DNA of 25,287 bases from JAIPEL01 sp050115795 (GTDB lineage: Bacteria; Desulfobacterota; Desulfobacteria; Desulfobacterales; CAFBRK01). Within the stretch, counting starts at the first letter, position 1. The number at the start of each line of letters is the position of its first letter. The notes under the pieces are model-generated. The model was given only the letters and a program-made list of their open reading frames with translations, made no database searches and was not told where the DNA came from. Shown piece by piece: positions 8,820 to 15,995 of the stretch. Made by a program: the position numbers and the translations under genes. The DNA lies in NCBI GenBank assembly GCA_050115795.1, contig JASFPT010000023.1, forward strand, positions 1 through 25,287, given 5' to 3'.

Positions 8820-8912
8820 GTTGCGACAACTCCTATGGGTTCGTTGTTGATTCTTCGCATACAATCAGCGAGATCCGTAATTTGTCAAGAATAACACAAA
8901 GGGAAAAACCCG

Positions 8913-9013
8913 GAACTCAGAATCCAGAACTCAGAACCCGGAATCCGGAATCAACCGCGGTGTGCCGTGATCCAGCATCCAGGATCGAGGATCCAGGGTC
9001 CTTCCACCTTCCA
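8913..9013. repeat. Three blocks of 7-bp tandem repeats
   Basis: Block one (8913-8954) is six tandem heptamers of consensus GAAYYCR. Block two (8969-8996) is four heptamers close to GATCCAG. Block three (9000-9013) is two copies of CCTTCCA. All lie in the 212-base spacer between the alpha/beta hydrolase 3' end and asd. The common 7-base period with differing units resembles the heptameric short tandem repeats known from cyanobacteria and other genomes. There is no sign of coding. Confidence 0.75.
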
Positions 9014-9031
9014 CCTGCTGCAGGAATGAAC

Positions 9032-9667
9032 TTATGGGGTTCTTTTCCCCGCCGCTTCCGGATGAACATGCCGCTCCAGCACCTCTCGAAGCACATCCAG
9101 ATGCCCCCAGTAGAAGTGGTCGGCGCCTTCGATGATTTCAAAGACCGCCGCCGGATTCCACCGGGAAAGCTGCGGCCGGATCTCTTCGGCCGGAGCGATG
9201 TCGTCCCGGCTGCCGGTGACCACCAGAAACAGGTTCGGCATCGCGGGGATGTCGGAAAAATCGATGAAGGCCACCGGAGGAGAGACCATGGTCAAGCGGC
9301 CGATCCCCTTCTGCCCCCGAGGGACCCGGGCGTTGACCCAGGCCCCGAAGCTGTAGCCGGCCAGCTCGATTTTCCCCGTTGCACCCTGCTGCTGCAAGAA
9401 GCCGGCTGCAGCCAGCACGTCGTTCACCTCGCCGTCGCCCTCGCCGTAGCCGCCCTCGCTCTTTCCGACACCCCGGAAATTGAACCGGAGGGTGGCAAAC
9501 CCGCGGGCCGTGAAGACCCCCTGGAGGCATTCCACCACGGGATTGTACATGTCCCCTCCGTAGAGGGGGTGGGGGTGGGTGATGACCACACCCCGTTTGC
9601 CGCTTGCCGGGGTCATCAGCCCTTCGAGGGAAATTTCTTCGGAAAAGAACCTGACTTTTTCTTCCAT
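9032..9667 (-). CDS. Small alpha/beta hydrolase (dienelactone hydrolase-like family)
   Basis: The 211-residue product has an HPHPLYGG motif (31-38), an oxyanion/turn region RFNFRGVGKSEG, the nucleophile elbow GYSFGA with S106, an acid in GSRDDIAP (D156 likely) and the catalytic His in GADHFYWG (H184). This is the layout of the short alpha/beta hydrolases widespread in proteobacteria and often annotated as hydrolases of unknown substrate. Its ATG (9667-9665) shares one base with the TGA stop of the ribonuclease D-like gene (TGATG), so translation is probably coupled and the two genes form an operon. It is cytosolic; no signal peptide is seen. Confidence 0.88.
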   Translation of the reverse strand: MEEKVRFFSEEISLEGLMTPASGKRGVVITHPHPLYGGDMYNPVVECLQGVFTARGFATLRFNFRGVGKSEGGYGEGDGEVNDVLAAAGFLQQQGATGKIELAGYSFGAWVNARVPRGQKGIGRLTMVSPPVAFIDFSDIPAMPNLFLVVTGSRDDIAPAEEIRPQLSRWNPAAVFEIIEGADHFYWGHLDVLREVLERHVHPEAAGKRTP

Positions 9668-10845
9668 CAGCTGCCTTTGCCCCTGCGCAGCGCAGCCACG
9701 ATCTGCCGGCCGAACGTTTCGCGCTGCCAGTTTCTCATCTCCGGCACCTTTTCCAGTTCCTCGGGCGTGGAGGGGTTCACCACGGCGATGGCGGTCAACA
9801 GCGATTTGGTCAAAACCACCGACGGATCGAGTCCGAGCTGTCGGGCGCACCGGTCCCGCCAGGCGCGGAGAAGCCGCATCCGGTTCGGTACCGCCGGGTT
9901 CGTTTTCGGAGGCCGTTTCCGCGGATAGACCGGGAGCCGGTCTTCATCGATCTTCATGGCCTGGTCGATGGCGGCAATCAGATCTTCGCCGTACATCTGA
10001 ACCTGGCGGTCGCTGACCGCCCCGCTCGCCTTCAGTTTCTTAACGCTTCGGGGTCGCGCTTTGGCCAGCGCCAGCATCGATGCGTTGCTTAAGGTCTTGA
10101 AAAAGGGGCGGTCCTTTGCTTTGGCCACCTTTTTCCGGTATTGAAGGAGGGCCTCCAGGACGGCGAGTCCTCTGGGGCGCAGGCGGCCGGCTCCCTTGAA
10201 GCGCAGAAAAAGGGGGTCGTTGTTTTCCTCCATCGGCCGGACACCGCTCAGGATCCGGCACTCTTCCTCGACCCAGGAAAGGCGGCCAAGGGCGGCGAGC
10301 TTTTCCTCGAGCAGATCGGAAAGGGCCAGCAGATGGTCCACATCCCCTGCTGCATAGGCGATCATCTCTTCCGGAAGGGGGCGCCGGGACCAATCCTTTT
10401 TCTGAAATTTCTTGTCGAGTTTCAGGCCGAAAAACCGGTGAAGCACCGATTCGAGCCCCGTCTCCTCGATCCCGAGAAACCGGACGGCGATCTGGGTGTC
10501 GAACAGGTTTTCGATTTCCACCCCGAAATCCCGGTAGAGGCTTCGTACGTCGTAGTCTGCCCCGTGAAAAACTTTGCAGATGCCCGGCGAGGCAAACAGA
10601 CGGCGAAACGCAGATGAATCCTGGATCGTGAACGGGTCGACGATAAACACCTGACCGCGGTCGGCGAGCTGGATCAGACAGACCTTCTCCCGGAAGTGGA
10701 ACATGGAATCGGCCTCCAGGTCGCAGGCAAACCGGTCGACGCCTTCCAGGCGGTTCACGAGCCGCTGAAACGCATCGTCGGAATCGACGAAGCAAAATCC
10801 GTCCCGGGCTGTCGTCTCGACTTTTTTCTTGACCGCTTTCGGCAT
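9667..10845 (-). CDS. rnd: Ribonuclease D-like 3'-5' exonuclease with HRDC domain
   Basis: The 392-residue product carries the DEDDy exonuclease signature: D42 and E44 (CDLEADS), D99 (HGADYDVRSL) and Y164-x3-D168 (YAAGD). An HRDC domain follows (about 225-300, LLQYRKKVAKAKDRPFF), and the C-terminal 90 residues look like a second HRDC-type helical region. RNase D trims the 3' ends of tRNA and other stable RNAs in the cytosol. Start ATG 10845 is supported by a TAAGGTAGG sequence just upstream; longer readings run into the thrS leader. It is divergent from thrS and overlaps the downstream hydrolase gene by one base. Confidence 0.93.
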   Translation of the reverse strand: MPKAVKKKVETTARDGFCFVDSDDAFQRLVNRLEGVDRFACDLEADSMFHFREKVCLIQLADRGQVFIVDPFTIQDSSAFRRLFASPGICKVFHGADYDVRSLYRDFGVEIENLFDTQIAVRFLGIEETGLESVLHRFFGLKLDKKFQKKDWSRRPLPEEMIAYAAGDVDHLLALSDLLEEKLAALGRLSWVEEECRILSGVRPMEENNDPLFLRFKGAGRLRPRGLAVLEALLQYRKKVAKAKDRPFFKTLSNASMLALAKARPRSVKKLKASGAVSDRQVQMYGEDLIAAIDQAMKIDEDRLPVYPRKRPPKTNPAVPNRMRLLRAWRDRCARQLGLDPSVVLTKSLLTAIAVVNPSTPEELEKVPEMRNWQRETFGRQIVAALRRGKGS

Positions 10846-10859
10846 ATTTCCTACCTTAA

Positions 10860-10892
10860 TTTTTTCCGGCTGGCTGCGCCGGCCGGAAAAAA
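10860..10892. repeat. Perfect-looking 15-bp hairpin in rnd-thrS spacer
   Basis: Arms TTTTTTCCGGCTGGC (10860-10874) and GCCGGCCGGAAAAAA (10878-10892) pair over 15 positions with a single G-U wobble and loop TGC. On the minus strand it stands 14 bases before the rnd start, next to the ribosome-binding site. Because the T-run is at the 5' side and the A-run at the 3' side on both strands, it is not an intrinsic terminator. Confidence 0.65.
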
Positions 10893-10910
10893 TGATGAAC
10901 TGCTTTTCGT

Positions 10911-10941
10911 GGGGTTCGGTGACCGGGGGAACCCCCTTTTT
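10911..10941 (+). terminator. Terminator-like hairpin in thrS leader
   Basis: GGGGTTC (10911-10917) pairs with GAACCCC (10929-10935), and CTTTTT follows directly. It lies about 95 bases before the thrS start and points toward thrS, so it could be an attenuator or a stop for stray transcription out of the rnd region. No T-box consensus was found, and the promoter of thrS is not clear. Confidence 0.45.
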
Positions 10942-11011
10942 ATGTCTTGCACCGGACGACCCGGCAGAACCCTTCTTTTTACTTTCATACGAGCGGCGAA
11001 CCCGCTCTTTC

Positions 11012-11034
11012 ATAAAAACGCGGAGCGTTTTTAT
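11012..11034 (+). promoter_or_regulatory. Perfect hairpin at the thrS ribosome-binding site
   Basis: ATAAAAACGC (11012-11021) and GCGTTTTTAT (11025-11034) are perfect inverted copies around a GGA loop, ending one base before the ATG at 11036. The only purine-rich ribosome-binding candidate (CGGAGCG) is inside the loop and upper stem, so folding would hide it. Threonyl-tRNA synthetase of E. coli represses its own translation by binding leader hairpins; this may be an equivalent operator, but that is inference. Confidence 0.5.
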
Positions 11035-11035
11035 C

Positions 11036-12949
11036 ATGGTCCAGATAACATTTCCTGACGGAAGTATAAAGCCGTTTGAGGCGCCGGTCACCGGCGAGGA
11101 CGTGGCCAGAAGCATCAGCGAGGGCCTTGCCCGCAATGCCGTTGCCATGGAAGTCGACGGAAAGCTGATCGATCTGTACCGCGAAATCGACCGAGACGCC
11201 CAGGTGCGGCTGATCACCCCCAAAGACCCCGAGGCGCTCGAAGTGCTGCGCCACAGTGCCGCCCACGTCATGGCCCAGGCCATTTTGCGGCTCTATCCGG
11301 AGGCGAAGCTGACCATCGGGCCGGTGGTGGAAGGCGGTTTCTACTACGACATCGACATGGAACCCCTCTCGGAGGACGATTTCCCCAAAATCGAAGCCGA
11401 GATCCAGAAGATCATCAAAGAGAAGATACCCATCCGCCGGCAGGAGGTGCCCAAGCAGCAGGCAAAGAAATTCTATCGGGGCGAACCCTACAAGCTGGAG
11501 ATGATCGAGGATCTTCAAGACGGCACCATTTCTTTTTACAAGCAGGGAGAATTCACCGATCTGTGTCGGGGGCCGCATCTGCCCCACACCGGCTTTATCA
11601 AGGCCATCAAGCTGATGAAGGTCTCCGGCGCTTACTGGCGGGCGGACCAGAGCAAAGCCCAGCTCCAGCGGGTCTACGGCACGGCGTTTTTCAACAAAAA
11701 GGAGCTCGACGAGTACCTCCATTTTCTGGAAGAGGCCAAGCGGCGAAACCACCGCAAGATCGGCGAGGCCCAGGACCTGTTCAGCTTCCACGACGAGGCG
11801 CCGGGGATGGCCTTCATCCATCCCAAGGGGATGGTCGTCTGGAACATGCTGCTCGACTACTGGAGGGCGGAGCACCAGGCCGCCGGGTACGTGGAGACCA
11901 AGACCCCCATCATTCTCAAGCGGATTTTGTGGGAGCGCAGCGGCCATTGGGAAAACTACCGGGAAAACATGTATTTTACATCCGTGGACGATGACGACTA
12001 CGCCATCAAGCCGATGAACTGCCCCGGTGGGATGCTCCTGTACCGGAGCCGCCCCCACTCCTACCGGGAGCTGCCGATCCGGGCCGCAGAGATCGGCCTG
12101 GTTCACCGGCACGAACTGTCCGGGGTGCTGTCGGGTCTGTTCCGGGTCCGGGCCTTTCACCAGGACGATGCGCACCTGTTTATGACCCCGGACCAGATCC
12201 AGGGCGAGATCCTGGATCTGCTGCGCCTGGAAGAGCGGATGTACCGCACCTTCGGCCTCGGGTTTCACCTGGAGCTTTCGACCCGGCCGGAAAAGTCGAT
12301 CGGCAGCGACGAGCAGTGGGAGCAGGCCACCGAAGGCCTCCGCTCCGCCCTGGAAGCCTACGGCCAGCCATACCAGGTCAACGAGGGCGACGGCGCCTTC
12401 TACGGGCCGAAAATCGATTTCCATATTCGCGACGCCCTGGGCCGCACCTGGCAGTGCGGCACCATCCAGCTGGACATGTCGCTGCCCGAGCGCTTCGATC
12501 TGACCTACGTGGACCGGGACAACGAAAGGCGGCGGCCGATCATGATCCACCGGACGGTGTTCGGCTCCATCGAACGGTTCATGGGGATCCTGGTGGAGCA
12601 CTTCGCCGGGAAGTTCCCCCTATGGATGGCGCCCGTGCAGGTGGTGCTGCTGCCCATCAACGACGACCTGGTCTCCTACGCCAAGGAGGTCAGCCGGTCC
12701 CTTGTCGGCGCCGGCCTTCGCACGGAAGTCGACGACCGGAGCGAAAGCCTCAACAAGAAGGTCAGGGAGGCCCAGCTCCAGAACATCCCGCTGATTTTGA
12801 CCATCGGTGGAAAGGAAAAGGAGGCCGGAACCCTGGCGGTGCGGACCTTGGACGGGAAGGTGCAGTACGGGGTGAAGCACGCGGATTTCATCGCCAGGGT
12901 GACCGAACACATCCGCGACCGGAAGCTGGACCTGGAGCTGTTCGGATAG
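11036..12949 (+). CDS. thrS: Threonyl-tRNA synthetase
   Basis: This class II synthetase charges tRNA-Thr in the cytosol. The 637-residue product has the full family layout: N-terminal TGS domain (VQITFPDGSIKPFEAPVTGEDVA), editing/SAD domain (RHSAAHVMAQAI and the later DLCRGPHLPHTG), catalytic core with zinc-binding Cys in MNCPGGM (C329) and motifs VHRHELSG, RVRAFHQDDAH and IHRTVFGSIERF, and a C-terminal anticodon-binding domain (VQVVLLPINDD). Length is close to the E. coli enzyme (642). ATG 11036 is chosen because the TGS domain begins at once; reading upstream gives unrelated residues. infC, its common neighbour, does not follow here. A perfect hairpin sits at the start codon. Confidence 0.98.
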   Translation: MVQITFPDGSIKPFEAPVTGEDVARSISEGLARNAVAMEVDGKLIDLYREIDRDAQVRLITPKDPEALEVLRHSAAHVMAQAILRLYPEAKLTIGPVVEGGFYYDIDMEPLSEDDFPKIEAEIQKIIKEKIPIRRQEVPKQQAKKFYRGEPYKLEMIEDLQDGTISFYKQGEFTDLCRGPHLPHTGFIKAIKLMKVSGAYWRADQSKAQLQRVYGTAFFNKKELDEYLHFLEEAKRRNHRKIGEAQDLFSFHDEAPGMAFIHPKGMVVWNMLLDYWRAEHQAAGYVETKTPIILKRILWERSGHWENYRENMYFTSVDDDDYAIKPMNCPGGMLLYRSRPHSYRELPIRAAEIGLVHRHELSGVLSGLFRVRAFHQDDAHLFMTPDQIQGEILDLLRLEERMYRTFGLGFHLELSTRPEKSIGSDEQWEQATEGLRSALEAYGQPYQVNEGDGAFYGPKIDFHIRDALGRTWQCGTIQLDMSLPERFDLTYVDRDNERRRPIMIHRTVFGSIERFMGILVEHFAGKFPLWMAPVQVVLLPINDDLVSYAKEVSRSLVGAGLRTEVDDRSESLNKKVREAQLQNIPLILTIGGKEKEAGTLAVRTLDGKVQYGVKHADFIARVTEHIRDRKLDLELFG

Positions 12950-13028
12950 GCGGTTTTGTGCTTGGCGATTCTTGTGTTTTTTCTGCGCTCTTTTACGAGA
13001 CCCCAGGTGAAAAAGCGGTTTTCCGTCG

Positions 13029-13093
13029 GGCACGACCTCCGTGTCGTGCCGATCGATGCCCGGGCAGACCATGAACGGCACGGAGGCCGTTCA
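13029..13093 (+). repeat. Pair of hairpins with complementary loops downstream of thrS
   Basis: Hairpin one has stem GGCACGAC/GTCGTGCC (13029-13036 and 13043-13050) and loop CTCCGT. Hairpin two has stem TGAACGGC/GCCGTTCA (13072-13079 and 13086-13093) and loop ACGGAG. The two six-base loops are exact reverse complements, so in RNA they could form a loop-loop kissing contact. No T-run follows. Function is unknown. Confidence 0.6.
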
Positions 13094-13171
13094 CTACAAG
13101 AAAATGGCCTGGAGACGGTATAGGTGCCAGCAAACCGTCGGTCCGACTGCCACGGGCGGCTCTGATTGCCT

Positions 13172-13199
13172 GCTTCCGGCTTCCGGCTTCCCGTTTCCG
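13172..13199 (+). repeat. 7-bp tandem repeat, four units
   Basis: Four consecutive heptamers (GCTTCCG, GCTTCCG, GCTTCCC, GTTTCCG) lie about 30 bases before the small Cys-rich gene. It has the same 7-base period as the blocks at 8913-9013. Confidence 0.65.
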
Positions 13200-13228
13200 A
13201 GCGCTGAAACCGCTAAAACGATTCCGCT

Positions 13229-13450
13229 ATGGCGAAGCCTTCCAAAACCCCCAACGCCGGCGTGACCACCAGCCGCATCCGCTGGTGCGACCTGCGCTGC
13301 CCCCATGCCGATTTTGCCCGGGAAGACGCCCTGGACGGCGCCTGCCGCACCTGGCAGTCGATCTGGTGCAACAAGCTTTCCCGCCACGTCACCAAAAACG
13401 CCCCCTGCGAGGCGCGCTTCGGCCGCCGCCGTCCCACCACGGGGCTGTGA
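13229..13450 (+). CDS. Small Cys-rich conserved-looking protein
   Basis: The 73-residue product has five Cys (C20, C24, C39, C47, C60) in a compact aromatic and basic sequence (RWCDLRCPHADF, GACRTWQSIWC, KNAPC), which suggests a metal or Fe-S site or disulfides rather than chance coding. No named family is recognised. There is no signal peptide or membrane segment. ATG 13229 is the first start in frame; no good ribosome-binding site precedes it, which lowers confidence. It stands alone between thrS and the caspase cluster, after a heptamer repeat. Confidence 0.6.
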   Translation: MAKPSKTPNAGVTTSRIRWCDLRCPHADFAREDALDGACRTWQSIWCNKLSRHVTKNAPCEARFGRRRPTTGL

Positions 13451-13505
13451 GATTCCCTCGGCCGCAGCCGATGGAAGCCCTTCGGCACCCAAGTCTCCAG
13501 CATCG

Positions 13506-13535
13506 TTGACCGGCATTGCCCTGTCGCTGTATATA
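13506..13535 (+). promoter_or_regulatory. Candidate promoter for the plus-strand caspase cluster
   Basis: TTGACC (13506-13511) and TATATA (13530-13535) are 18 bases apart, about 80 bases before the lipoprotein start. A second TTGACA at 13542-13547 lacks a well-spaced -10 box. Confidence 0.4.
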
Positions 13536-13615
13536 TCCATCTTGACATTATGCCTTCGTCTTCCTTTTCTAAACTGACATACATGCTGGCTTTAGCCGCC
13601 GGGAGGCCTGATTCG

Positions 13616-14401
13616 ATGCGAAAATCACAGCTCTTTATCATCGCTGCGATCGGGTTGATCTCTTCCACGATCCTCTGGAGTTGTGCATCCGACCCGATTG
13701 GGGTCCGAATCGATGAAAGCCTTCCCCAGAGCAAGCTGGCGGATTACAATGATCGGTTCGATCGTTTTCGCACTGATCTGTGGGAAAAAACGGCAACCGT
13801 TTTCAGTGATGCACACCTGGAAAACATCCGGCTGGCCGACCTGACCGCCGAGGACGGCCAGCTACGCATCGAAACCAAAACCGGGGGATTCAGCAAAGGG
13901 GGGCTGGCAACCCGATACAAGTTCCGGGGCGATTTCGACGTTCAGATCGACTGCCACATCCGCTTCTTGACAGGTCTCACGAATATGGACCAAATCTTGG
14001 CTTGCGGCGTGGTCGAGCAAGACCAGGCGCACAGCGATCCGCAGCTTTTCCCAATCGGTCTTTCAAAGCGCGGTGACCGCGGGCAAGCTTACATCTTCTG
14101 CGGTTATCACCTCAACGGACGGTTCCATCGCGGTTTTTCAGAACCGATTAAAGATTTCCACGGTTCACTCAGAATCCTTCGCATTGGCACCTTGATTCAA
14201 ATGTACTATCGGAGGACGGGGGCAACGGCCTGGGAAAAGATGTGCAGCCTGGAATCGACCGGCAATGACGCCTTGTTCGGCTTCACCCTTCAAAACTTCG
14301 CCTACGATCGAAAATCGATTGTCGCCCGGGTGCCGATAACCGCCTGGGTCGATAATTTCAAAATCAATGCCGCCCAGCAGATTATCGAAAGTGAAATATA
14401 A
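13616..14401 (+). CDS. Putative lipoprotein, beta-sandwich-like, unknown function
   Basis: The 261-residue product begins with a short basic stretch, a hydrophobic segment and a lipobox-like LWSC, so it is probably lipidated at C23 and held in the envelope. The mature part is rich in short beta-strand-like segments (DFDVQIDCHIRF, SLRILRIGTLIQMYYRR, ending in ITAWVDNFKIN), reminiscent of concanavalin-type jelly-roll or DUF1583-like proteins, but no family is certain. ATG 13616 has GGGAGG nine bases upstream. The stop is one base before the ATG of the TPR-caspase gene, so they are cotranscribed and probably function together; a role as substrate-binding or scaffold partner of the caspase is inference. 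Confidence 0.78.
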   Translation: MRKSQLFIIAAIGLISSTILWSCASDPIGVRIDESLPQSKLADYNDRFDRFRTDLWEKTATVFSDAHLENIRLADLTAEDGQLRIETKTGGFSKGGLATRYKFRGDFDVQIDCHIRFLTGLTNMDQILACGVVEQDQAHSDPQLFPIGLSKRGDRGQAYIFCGYHLNGRFHRGFSEPIKDFHGSLRILRIGTLIQMYYRRTGATAWEKMCSLESTGNDALFGFTLQNFAYDRKSIVARVPITAWVDNFKINAAQQIIESEI

Positions 14402-14402
14402 A

Positions 14403-15947
14403 ATGGCGTGTAGGTGGAGAAGGTGGGGGCATACTGCCCAAGACCTGAGAGGCATCACCCTTCCTGTGGTAGCGGCCGCTGTCCTTATGTTCGGTGTCGG
14501 TACGGCGTTTGCCGTCGACAATGATTGTGACAAGGCCTTGTCCATCTTCTGGAAGGGGCGCTATGCCCAAGACAAGGCAAAGGCCTATCAGTACTACGAG
14601 ACCTCCATCCGATTGTGCCCCGGCTTCATCCGCCCATACGAACTCCTGGGCAATCTCTATCGCAAGGACGGCAAAACCGATGCGGCCATTGAACAGTTCA
14701 CTCGGGCTGCCGACCTGGGGTCAACCAACCCCAAGCTCTACTACCTTATGGCCACCCTGCTGTTCGAAAAGGAGCAGCTCGACGAGGCGAGCCGCCGCCT
14801 GGAAACCGCCCTGCGCCTCAAGCCCGATTATCCCCAGGCGCTGGAGTTGAGGGCGAAGCTGGCCAGGGCGCTTGACCGGGATGGTCCGAAAATCGAGCTG
14901 TTTGAACCTGCCGGGCGGCGGGGAATCCAGGTGACTTACGGGGGTGAAACCCTGTCGGTGCGCGGGGTCGCCATCGACAAAAGCGGGGTGGCCTGGGTTC
15001 GGATCAACCAACTGGAAGCAAGCACCGATGAAGACGGCAATTTTCTCAAAGATGTTCCGATCGGCATCGGCGAAAATACGGTTCTCGTCGAGGCGGCGGA
15101 CCGCGTGGGAAATCTGTCCCACATTTCCATCCGTGTCGAAAGAGCAAAAGTCGAAGGGATTGCTGCCGGTGCCCGGGATGACCGGTTGCAACTCCAGCAC
15201 CTCTATGAAAGGTCCTATGCCGTTGTCATCGGCATCAACCGGTATGAAAAATGGCCGCCGCTTGAATTTGCGGTGAATGACGCCCAATCGATTCGGGAGC
15301 GGCTATCTCAAACCGGTTTCGACGAAGTGATCACACTGTTCGACGGCGAAGCCACCCAGCGCCGAATTTTGACGGAACTGTTCCACAATCTACCCCGAAA
15401 GGCCGGCAGAAACGACCGGGTCCTGTTTTACTTCGCTGGCCACGGTCAGACCGAGGATCTGGGCGGAGGCGGAAAGAAGGGGTATATCATCCCCGTCGAT
15501 GCCGAAACCGACGACTATGGGTCGAGCGCCATATCGATGAATCAAATCCGAAGCCTCTCCAGCCGAATTCAGGCCAAACATATCCTCTTCGTCATGGACT
15601 GCTGTTACTCGGGTCTGGGGCTCAGCCGTGCATACGGAATTTCGGCCGGCGTGGGCGGGTATCTCAGAAAGGTGTCCTTCCTGAGGGCGGTCCAGATCGT
15701 GACCGCCGGTGGAATGGGCGAGCAGGTCCAGGAAAAGTCCGGCCACGGGCTGTTCACGACCTATTTTCTGCGGGCCTTGGATGGGGAAGCCGATATCAAC
15801 AACGATGGGGTCGTCACCGGCACCGAGTTGGGGGCCTACATTCGTCCGCAGGTATCCGACGCGTCCAACCAGTTTCAAACCCCGCTATTCGGAAGACTGG
15901 AAGGCGAGGGTGAATTTATCTTCTATGTGGACCGAAAAACCCCATGA
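14403..15947 (+). CDS. Exported TPR / Ig-like / caspase-family (C14) protein
   Basis: The 514-residue protein has an N-terminal hydrophobic export segment (about 17-37, ending TAFA), TPR-like helical repeats (about 55-160), a beta-sandwich resembling bacterial Ig/glucodextranase-B domains (about 165-247, SVRGVAIDKSGVAWVRIN) and a caspase/metacaspase-like domain (about 270-510). The likely dyad is H347 (YFAGHG) and C401 (MDCCYSG); the Asp two before the Cys fits the D-x-C-x-S-G pattern of metacaspases, which favour Arg/Lys at P1. An INNDGVV segment near the C-terminus looks like a Ca-binding or dockerin-type loop. ATG 14403 follows the previous stop by one base; GTG 14391 is an alternative. 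Confidence 0.9.
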   Translation: MACRWRRWGHTAQDLRGITLPVVAAAVLMFGVGTAFAVDNDCDKALSIFWKGRYAQDKAKAYQYYETSIRLCPGFIRPYELLGNLYRKDGKTDAAIEQFTRAADLGSTNPKLYYLMATLLFEKEQLDEASRRLETALRLKPDYPQALELRAKLARALDRDGPKIELFEPAGRRGIQVTYGGETLSVRGVAIDKSGVAWVRINQLEASTDEDGNFLKDVPIGIGENTVLVEAADRVGNLSHISIRVERAKVEGIAAGARDDRLQLQHLYERSYAVVIGINRYEKWPPLEFAVNDAQSIRERLSQTGFDEVITLFDGEATQRRILTELFHNLPRKAGRNDRVLFYFAGHGQTEDLGGGGKKGYIIPVDAETDDYGSSAISMNQIRSLSSRIQAKHILFVMDCCYSGLGLSRAYGISAGVGGYLRKVSFLRAVQIVTAGGMGEQVQEKSGHGLFTTYFLRALDGEADINNDGVVTGTELGAYIRPQVSDASNQFQTPLFGRLEGEGEFIFYVDRKTP

Positions 15948-15995
15948 AGCGTTACAGGGGGGGAGTTGAAGCGTCCCCATGCTGGCGGACGTCCG

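Noticed and set aside
7653..8894. Long open frame on the plus strand opposite asd
   Set aside because: It is the antisense shadow of a clear asd gene in GC-rich DNA and has no recognisable motif.
8913..9013. CRISPR-like array
   Set aside because: Units are 7 bp and contiguous with no spacers; no cas genes are nearby.
10860..10892. Strong hairpin with T and A runs taken as an intrinsic terminator
   Set aside because: On both strands the T-run is 5' and the A-run 3' of the stem, opposite to what an intrinsic terminator needs.
10911..10941. T-box riboswitch upstream of thrS
   Set aside because: The AGGGTGG-x-ACCGCG consensus and a specifier stem are not seen; only a simple terminator-like hairpin is.
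10985..12601. 538-codon open frame antisense to thrS
   Set aside because: thrS is certain on the plus strand; the antisense frame is a codon-bias shadow.
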